A stretch of DNA of 33,998 bases, taken from Desulfobacteraceae bacterium. Its GTDB lineage: Bacteria > Desulfobacterota > DSM-4660 > Desulfatiglandales > Desulfatiglandaceae. Shown here piece by piece: positions 29,961 to 33,998 of the stretch (the first letter of the stretch is position 1; the number at the start of each line of letters is the position of its first letter). A program made the translations under genes and the position numbers. The notes under the pieces were generated by a model, which saw nothing but the letters and a program-made list of their open reading frames with translations, had not been told where the DNA came from and ran no database searches. The stretch spans positions 1-33,998 of the forward strand of contig QZIK01000088.1 of the NCBI GenBank assembly GCA_003599015.1, given 5' to 3'.

Positions 29961-31301
29961 CTAGAAAATTTTTAACAACTGGTTGGCCGCTGTAAGGAGC
30001 GGGTCCCATACGGGGCTGAAGGGAGGGGCATAGGCCAGATCGCACTGGCTGAAGGCCTCAACGGTCATGTGTTGATGCAGCGCCACAGATGCTGCGTTTA
30101 TCCTGTGGGCAGTTCCCTCCCTGCCTACCATCTGGACCCCCAGCAGCCTTCCGGATATCTTATCCCCCGCCATGTTTACAAGAATGCCGGATGACCCTGG
30201 GTGGGCGTGGGCCCTGGACCTGGATTCGATGACAACCTCGGCAGGGTTGAAGCCTGCTTCCTTTGCTTCAGCAGCGTTGAGGCCGGTTTTTGCCACTTCA
30301 AGGTCAAATACCTTGAATACCGAAGTGCCTGCCACCCCGTCCAGGGATGTCTCTTTCCCGGTTACCGTGTCCGCCACTGCCCAGCCGCCTCTGTTTGCCC
30401 TGAGCGCCAGGGGAATCCATACCTTTTTGCCTGTAACCACATGAAAGGCGTCTGCACAGTCGCCCGCGGCAAAGATATCTGCATCGGTTGTCCGAAGACA
30501 CCTGTCAACGGCTACTGCCCTTGAGGGGCCGAGCGCAAGGCCCGCATCAGAGGCCAAATCGCTGTTGGGCCTTACCCCCGCTGCAACGAGAACCAGATCG
30601 GTCTCAAGTTCAAGGCCTGAACAAATGAGAACGAGAGATCCCTTGTTTTGCTCAATCCTTTTAATTTGAACGCCTGTATATATCCTCACCGACTCTTTTT
30701 CGAGCGTATTCCTTACCATGCGGGCAAGCTCCGGATGCATCCATGGAAGAAACGCCGCCCTCGGTTTAACCATGGCCACCTCAAGCCCCAGTGCGCGGAA
30801 TGCCTCACACATCTCAAGGGCTATATAGCCCATGCCTATAATAACGGCTCTCCTTGCCTTTGTTGATCTTAGATAATTTTTGATTGCCCTTCCGTGGTGA
30901 AGGCCCTTTAAAACAAACACCCCCGGAAGATCAACCCCTGCCAAATCAGGCAATGTGGGGCTTGCACCGGTGGCTATTAAAAGATAATCGTAAGGTACTG
31001 AAAAGACTTCTCCTGATCGGAGGGTCCCTCTCACTTTCCGTTCCTTACGGTCAATTGCCTCCACCCTGTGCCTAAGTCTTAGATCTATCCCCTGCTTTTC
31101 CTTGAAGGTCCGCGCGTCTCTTACAACGAGATCATCCATTTCCCTGGATTGGTCCGCCAGATTGTAGGGCATGCCGCAGGCGCTGTAAGATACGTCCTCT
31201 CCCTGCTCAAAGACAGTGACATCGAGCTCGGGCATATTGCGCTTGGCCTTGCTTGCGGCGCTCATTCCGGCAGCGTCGCCCCCGATTATGACAAATCTCA
31301 T
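29961..31301 (-). CDS. FAD-dependent pyridine nucleotide-disulfide oxidoreductase, CoA-disulfide reductase/NADH oxidase type
   Basis: The 446-residue protein opens with the FAD Rossmann motif VIIGGDAAGMSAA. The single active-site Cys is C42 in YSACGMPY, as in CoA-disulfide reductase and NADH peroxidase/oxidase. An NAD(P)H motif (AVIIGMGYIALE) and the second FAD motif (ADIFAAGDCADAF) follow. The C-terminal dimerisation domain ends with YAPPFSPVWDP. It may reduce CoA disulfide or persulfides, or reduce oxygen for protection. The ATG at 31301 has TAAGGAGG upstream. It is a paralogue of the partial gene at the right edge but lacks the rhodanese domain. Confidence 0.9.
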   Translation of the reverse strand: MRFVIIGGDAAGMSAASKAKRNMPELDVTVFEQGEDVSYSACGMPYNLADQSREMDDLVVRDARTFKEKQGIDLRLRHRVEAIDRKERKVRGTLRSGEVFSVPYDYLLIATGASPTLPDLAGVDLPGVFVLKGLHHGRAIKNYLRSTKARRAVIIGMGYIALEMCEAFRALGLEVAMVKPRAAFLPWMHPELARMVRNTLEKESVRIYTGVQIKRIEQNKGSLVLICSGLELETDLVLVAAGVRPNSDLASDAGLALGPSRAVAVDRCLRTTDADIFAAGDCADAFHVVTGKKVWIPLALRANRGGWAVADTVTGKETSLDGVAGTSVFKVFDLEVAKTGLNAAEAKEAGFNPAEVVIESRSRAHAHPGSSGILVNMAGDKISGRLLGVQMVGREGTAHRINAASVALHQHMTVEAFSQCDLAYAPPFSPVWDPLLTAANQLLKIF

Positions 31302-31653
31302 TTGGGAATCCTCCTTATAAAGAGTCTTTTGCCGCTTCCGGCTGTGATTTCCTGAGAAACAGCATCAGAAACTTACTTGAAAAAAATATGCCCATGTGAT
31401 TTTGACTTATTTCCGGGAAAATGCAACCCTATTCAGCGGGACAACTATAGGTCCAATTTATGCTTCATAATCAATAAAAGGACCTTGACTTCAAATTCTA
31501 AAGGTCCTTTAAGAAATCGGCGGATTAAAACGTGCGTATGTGCATGGGGGAATGGTATTTTCCAAAACATGGTTTACTAGTCAAAGGATATTTGGGTATA
31601 AGAAGGTCCTGCAATAATACAGTCGAGAGAAGCTATTTAAAAGGAGGGAAGCC
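31302..31653. other. 352-bp intergenic region between divergent flavoprotein and SDR genes
   Basis: No gene or RNA is recognised. It is AT-rich and contains the inverted repeat at 31477-31510 and another copy of AAGGTCCT at 31603-31610. It must hold the promoters of both divergent genes, but no clear -35/-10 pair stands out. Confidence 0.6.
31477..31510. repeat. Perfect 10-bp inverted repeat, possible operator or transcript hairpin
   Basis: AAAGGACCTT (31477-31486) and AAGGTCCTTT (31501-31510) are exact inverses around a 14-nt loop. AAGGTCCT recurs at 31603-31610, 44 nt before the SDR start codon. No T-tract follows on either strand, so an operator is more likely than a terminator. Confidence 0.5.
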
Positions 31654-32418
31654 ATGAAGGGAGCGGAACTGGATTTTTCAGGCAAAGTTGCTCTGGTAAC
31701 AGGAGGCAGCAGGGGCATAGGAAAAGGTGTTTCTCTGGCCCTTGCAGAAAGGGGCGCACGGGTTATGATCTGTGGAAGAAAGGAGGAAATCCTCAGGAGC
31801 GCTTCCCGGGAATTAAAGGAACTTGGCTATGAGGTGCTTGCCTTTCCTGCCAATGTGGGCAAATCTGATCAGGTAAAGGCTCTCATGGAATACCTGGACA
31901 AACAGTTCGGCAAGCTCGACATACTGGTCAACAATGTGGGAATGAACATCCTCACGCCGTCTATTATAGACTCCGACGAGGGACTCTGGGACAAGGTTAT
32001 TGAGACCAACCTTAAAGGACCATACCTTGTTACAAAGGAAGCGGTCAGGCTCATCAGAAAAGCCGGAGCCGGACGTGTAATTAACATAAGCTCAATTGCC
32101 GCCCGCAAGGCCACCATGGGAATGGGCATCTATTGCATTGCAAAGGCGGGCCTTGAAATGCTCACCCGTGTCCTTGCCGTTGAACTGGCACAGGAGCGGA
32201 TAAACGTCAATGCAATTGCGCCTTCCATGGTGAAGACAGGTTTCAGTAAATTTTTCTGGGGGAATGAATCTCTTCTTCCTGAGATCACAAGGATGGTCCC
32301 CATGGGGAGGATTGCTGAGGTGGAGGATGTGGTGGGTTGTGTGCTTTTTCTGGCCTCGGAACTGTCACGTTTTGTGACAGGAGAGACCATTACGGTGGAT
32401 GGAGGATCAATGGCCTGA
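31654..32418 (+). CDS. Short-chain dehydrogenase/reductase (SDR), FabG-like
   Basis: The 254-residue protein is a classical SDR. The NAD(P) motif TGGSRGIG is at 16-23, NNVG at 93-96, and the catalytic set is N119, S146 or S147, Y160 and K164 (YCIAK). The C-terminus FVTGETITVDGGSMA is typical. R42 after the second strand (ICGRKEE) suggests NADPH preference, which is an inference. Substrates could be 3-oxoacyl thioesters or alicyclic alcohols; the latter would suit an aromatic degrader but nothing here proves it. The ATG follows a strong AAAAGGAGGG ribosome site. It converges with rlmH, 11 nt apart. Confidence 0.9.
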   Translation: MKGAELDFSGKVALVTGGSRGIGKGVSLALAERGARVMICGRKEEILRSASRELKELGYEVLAFPANVGKSDQVKALMEYLDKQFGKLDILVNNVGMNILTPSIIDSDEGLWDKVIETNLKGPYLVTKEAVRLIRKAGAGRVINISSIAARKATMGMGIYCIAKAGLEMLTRVLAVELAQERINVNAIAPSMVKTGFSKFFWGNESLLPEITRMVPMGRIAEVEDVVGCVLFLASELSRFVTGETITVDGGSMA

Positions 32419-32429
32419 CAAGGCCTCTT

Positions 32430-32900
32430 CTATTTGTGATATTTCTCGTTGTTGAGGATGGTGAAGGCCCTGTATACCTGCTCCAGGAGAAACAGACGGG
32501 CCATCTCATGGGTCATGGTGAGGGATGAAAGGGAAAATGTTTCGTTTGATTTTGCCAGGATCTCCTGAGAAAGACCCAGAGTCCCCCCTATGATGAAGCA
32601 GATGCTGCTTTGATCAAGGGATAGCCTTCCAATCCGCTCTGCAAGCTGCACTGAATCATAGGTCCTGCCTTTGCGGTCCAGGGATATGACATGCTCCCGG
32701 GGCGTGAGCCTCCGGGAGATGGCTTCTCCCTCAAATGCCAGGGCGTCTCTTGGGGAAACGGCGTGTTTACCGCTTGCAGGTCTTACCTCGATCCATTCTG
32801 TTCGGGCATATCTTTTTATCCGATCAAGGTAAAAGGACTCCCCTCTTTGCAGGAATTCCTGCCTGGTGCGGTCCACCACCACAAAACGTATCGTCAACAT
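32430..32900 (-). CDS. rlmH: RlmH, 23S rRNA pseudouridine-1915 N3-methyltransferase
   Basis: The 156-residue protein has the normal RlmH length (about 155). It is a SPOUT methyltransferase with the knot motifs FIIGGTLGLSQEI, LSSLTMTHEMARLFLLEQ as two parts, and the C-terminal VYRAFTILNNEKYHK, which is diagnostic. It methylates a pseudouridine in helix 69 of the large ribosomal subunit and uses SAM. The ATG at 32900 begins MLTIRFVVVD, the expected first strand. It lies 54 nt after the flavoprotein-rhodanese gene on the same strand. Confidence 0.95.
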   Translation of the reverse strand: MLTIRFVVVDRTRQEFLQRGESFYLDRIKRYARTEWIEVRPASGKHAVSPRDALAFEGEAISRRLTPREHVISLDRKGRTYDSVQLAERIGRLSLDQSSICFIIGGTLGLSQEILAKSNETFSLSSLTMTHEMARLFLLEQVYRAFTILNNEKYHK

Positions 32901-32954
32901 GAAATTTCTCTTTCCGCCTCTTATGCCTGCTCAAAGAGGTCCGTCGGCTTTGCT

Positions 32955-33998
32955 TCAGACCGGAATTCCCGACTTCTTAAGGGCTGCCATGCCGCCCTGC
33001 AGATTGAAAGTGTGGGTTATTCCCGCCTGTTTGAGAAGTACCTGCGCCTCGTATGACCGGACACCGGTATTGCATATCAAGACTATGGGGCGATCCCTTG
33101 GAACCTCTTCCATCCTTGATCGCAGCTCATCCTGCGGGATGCTTTTCCAGTGGTCCGGATATTTTTTAACAAAAGGCTCTGCGTTTCCCCATCCTCTGCA
33201 ATCCAAAAAGAATACATCACCGCTGCCCCGGTTCTCCCACCAGGCTGCAAAGGTCTCAGGCTCAATTACCGTGCTTCTTCCCTCTATTATGTTTTCAGCC
33301 GTGTTTCCAAGGGCGTTAAGGATGTCCATGGCAGAAGAAAAAGGAGGCGAATAGGGAAGTTCCAGGTTGCTTATTTCAGATATTTTCGGCTGGTGCCTGA
33401 GCAGGGCAGCCACTGCGTTTACCCTTGCAAGCAATGAATCTCCCTTTTCTCCCAAGCCCTGGATACCCAGGACCTGTCCTGTTTTTCTGTCAACCGTCAA
33501 TTCCAGATAAAGAAGATCTTTCTCCGGATAAAAATGCGCCCTGTCAAACTGGGCGACAAAAGCGCTCACAGCATCGAAGCCCTCTTTCCGCGCTGCTTCC
33601 GGGGCCAGCCCGGCGCTTGCAACCGAGATGTCGAAAAGCTTTATCACAAAAGAGCCAACCGCACCGTCGAATTCGGCGCTCCCTCCGGCGATGTTGGTTC
33701 CGATCACCCTTCCCTGGCGATTGGCCATAGAACCCAGCGGGTAATGGGCAGGTTTTCCTGTTATCAGATTGGGGATCTCAACGCAGTCTCCTCCTGCGTA
33801 AATAAAAGGGTCTGATGTCTGCATCCTTTTGTTGACCGAGATGGCTCCCCTATCCGTCAGCCTTAACCCGGCATCCTTTGCCAGATCGCTGTTGGGCCAA
33901 ACCCCTACCGCCATGATTACCAGATCCGTCTCAAGGACGTTTTTGTCCGTCACGACCGACCGGACCCTTTCGTCTCCATCAATTCGCAGCACCTCATG
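32955..33998 (-). CDS. Partial CoA-disulfide-reductase-like flavoprotein fused to a rhodanese domain
   Basis: The frame runs off the right edge; 347 C-terminal residues are present. The first part contains the end of the NAD(P)H domain (DLVIMAVGVWPNSDLAKDAG), the FAD motif (PFIYAGGDCVEI) and the dimerisation domain (ELPYSPPFSSAMD). A rhodanese domain follows with DCRGWGNAE and the active-site loop LICNTGVRS, whose Cys would carry a persulfide. This layout matches CoADR-rhodanese fusions such as NADH-dependent persulfide/polysulfide reductases (Npsr) of sulfur-metabolising bacteria. The active Cys of the flavoprotein part is outside the window. The GTG at 33992 is not the true start. Confidence 0.9.
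   Translation of the reverse strand, partial: HEVLRIDGDERVRSVVTDKNVLETDLVIMAVGVWPNSDLAKDAGLRLTDRGAISVNKRMQTSDPFIYAGGDCVEIPNLITGKPAHYPLGSMANRQGRVIGTNIAGGSAEFDGAVGSFVIKLFDISVASAGLAPEAARKEGFDAVSAFVAQFDRAHFYPEKDLLYLELTVDRKTGQVLGIQGLGEKGDSLLARVNAVAALLRHQPKISEISNLELPYSPPFSSAMDILNALGNTAENIIEGRSTVIEPETFAAWWENRGSGDVFFLDCRGWGNAEPFVKKYPDHWKSIPQDELRSRMEEVPRDRPIVLICNTGVRSYEAQVLLKQAGITHTFNLQGGMAALKKSGIPV

Noticed and set aside
1-33998. CRISPR array, tRNA or rRNA genes, prophage
   Set aside because: No regularly spaced repeats, no tRNA-like cloverleaf with matching arms in intergenic gaps, no rRNA core sequence and no phage structural or integrase genes were seen.

Overview
The window looks like chromosomal DNA of a strictly anaerobic Gram-negative bacterium, most likely a Desulfobacterota (deltaproteobacterial) sulfate reducer or syntroph. 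The main reasons are a complete class II benzoyl-CoA reductase gene set (bamB to bamI), Hdr/Mvh-type flavin and iron-sulfur electron-transfer modules, and selenocysteine (Sec) use in redox proteins. The lineage is inferred; no rRNA marker is present. Sec decoding would need selA, selB, selC and selD elsewhere in the genome, as none is seen here.

Layout. (1) 1-3678, plus strand: the end of a probable SbcD/YhaO-like nuclease and a large SMC-like YhaN-type ATPase. (2) 3729-14476, minus strand: bamB-C-D-E-F-G-H-I in canonical order. Two genes are split by in-frame TGA codons that are best read as Sec: bamE at codon 72 and bamF at codon 19. (3) 14600-15395, minus: a GNAT acetyltransferase and a small DUF2080-like protein behind a good sigma70-type promoter. 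(4) 15482-19580: a transglutaminase-like protein, a SAM methyltransferase, an Rrf2 regulator overlapping a MOSC protein, a TtcA-type tRNA thiolase and a YggS PLP protein. (5) 19744-20539: a duplicated-domain protein of unknown function with a CQLG signature, a strong terminator, and a third selenoprotein gene (HesB/IscA-like, TGA at codon 34). (6) 20725-23938, minus: RdgB and a hybrid histidine kinase with three PAS domains. (7) 24069-29949, plus: an M48 metalloprotease with TPRs, a small membrane protein, a diadenylate cyclase fused to a YbbR/CdaR-like domain, and an alpha-glucan phosphorylase. (8) 29961-33998: two CoA-disulfide-reductase-like flavoproteins (the second fused to rhodanese and cut by the window edge), an SDR and RlmH.

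How the genes work together. BamB (tungstopterin active site) and BamC (electron-transfer ferredoxin) form the ring-reducing unit. BamD, E and F resemble HdrB/C/D, HdrA and MvhD, and BamG, H and I resemble the NADH-oxidising module of complex I and electron-bifurcating hydrogenases. Together they are expected to drive very low-potential electrons to the aromatic thioester. The main observation is three genes within about 13 kb that need UGA recoding, each with a candidate bacterial SECIS hairpin 15-19 nt after the UGA. Naive gene calling would truncate or split all three.
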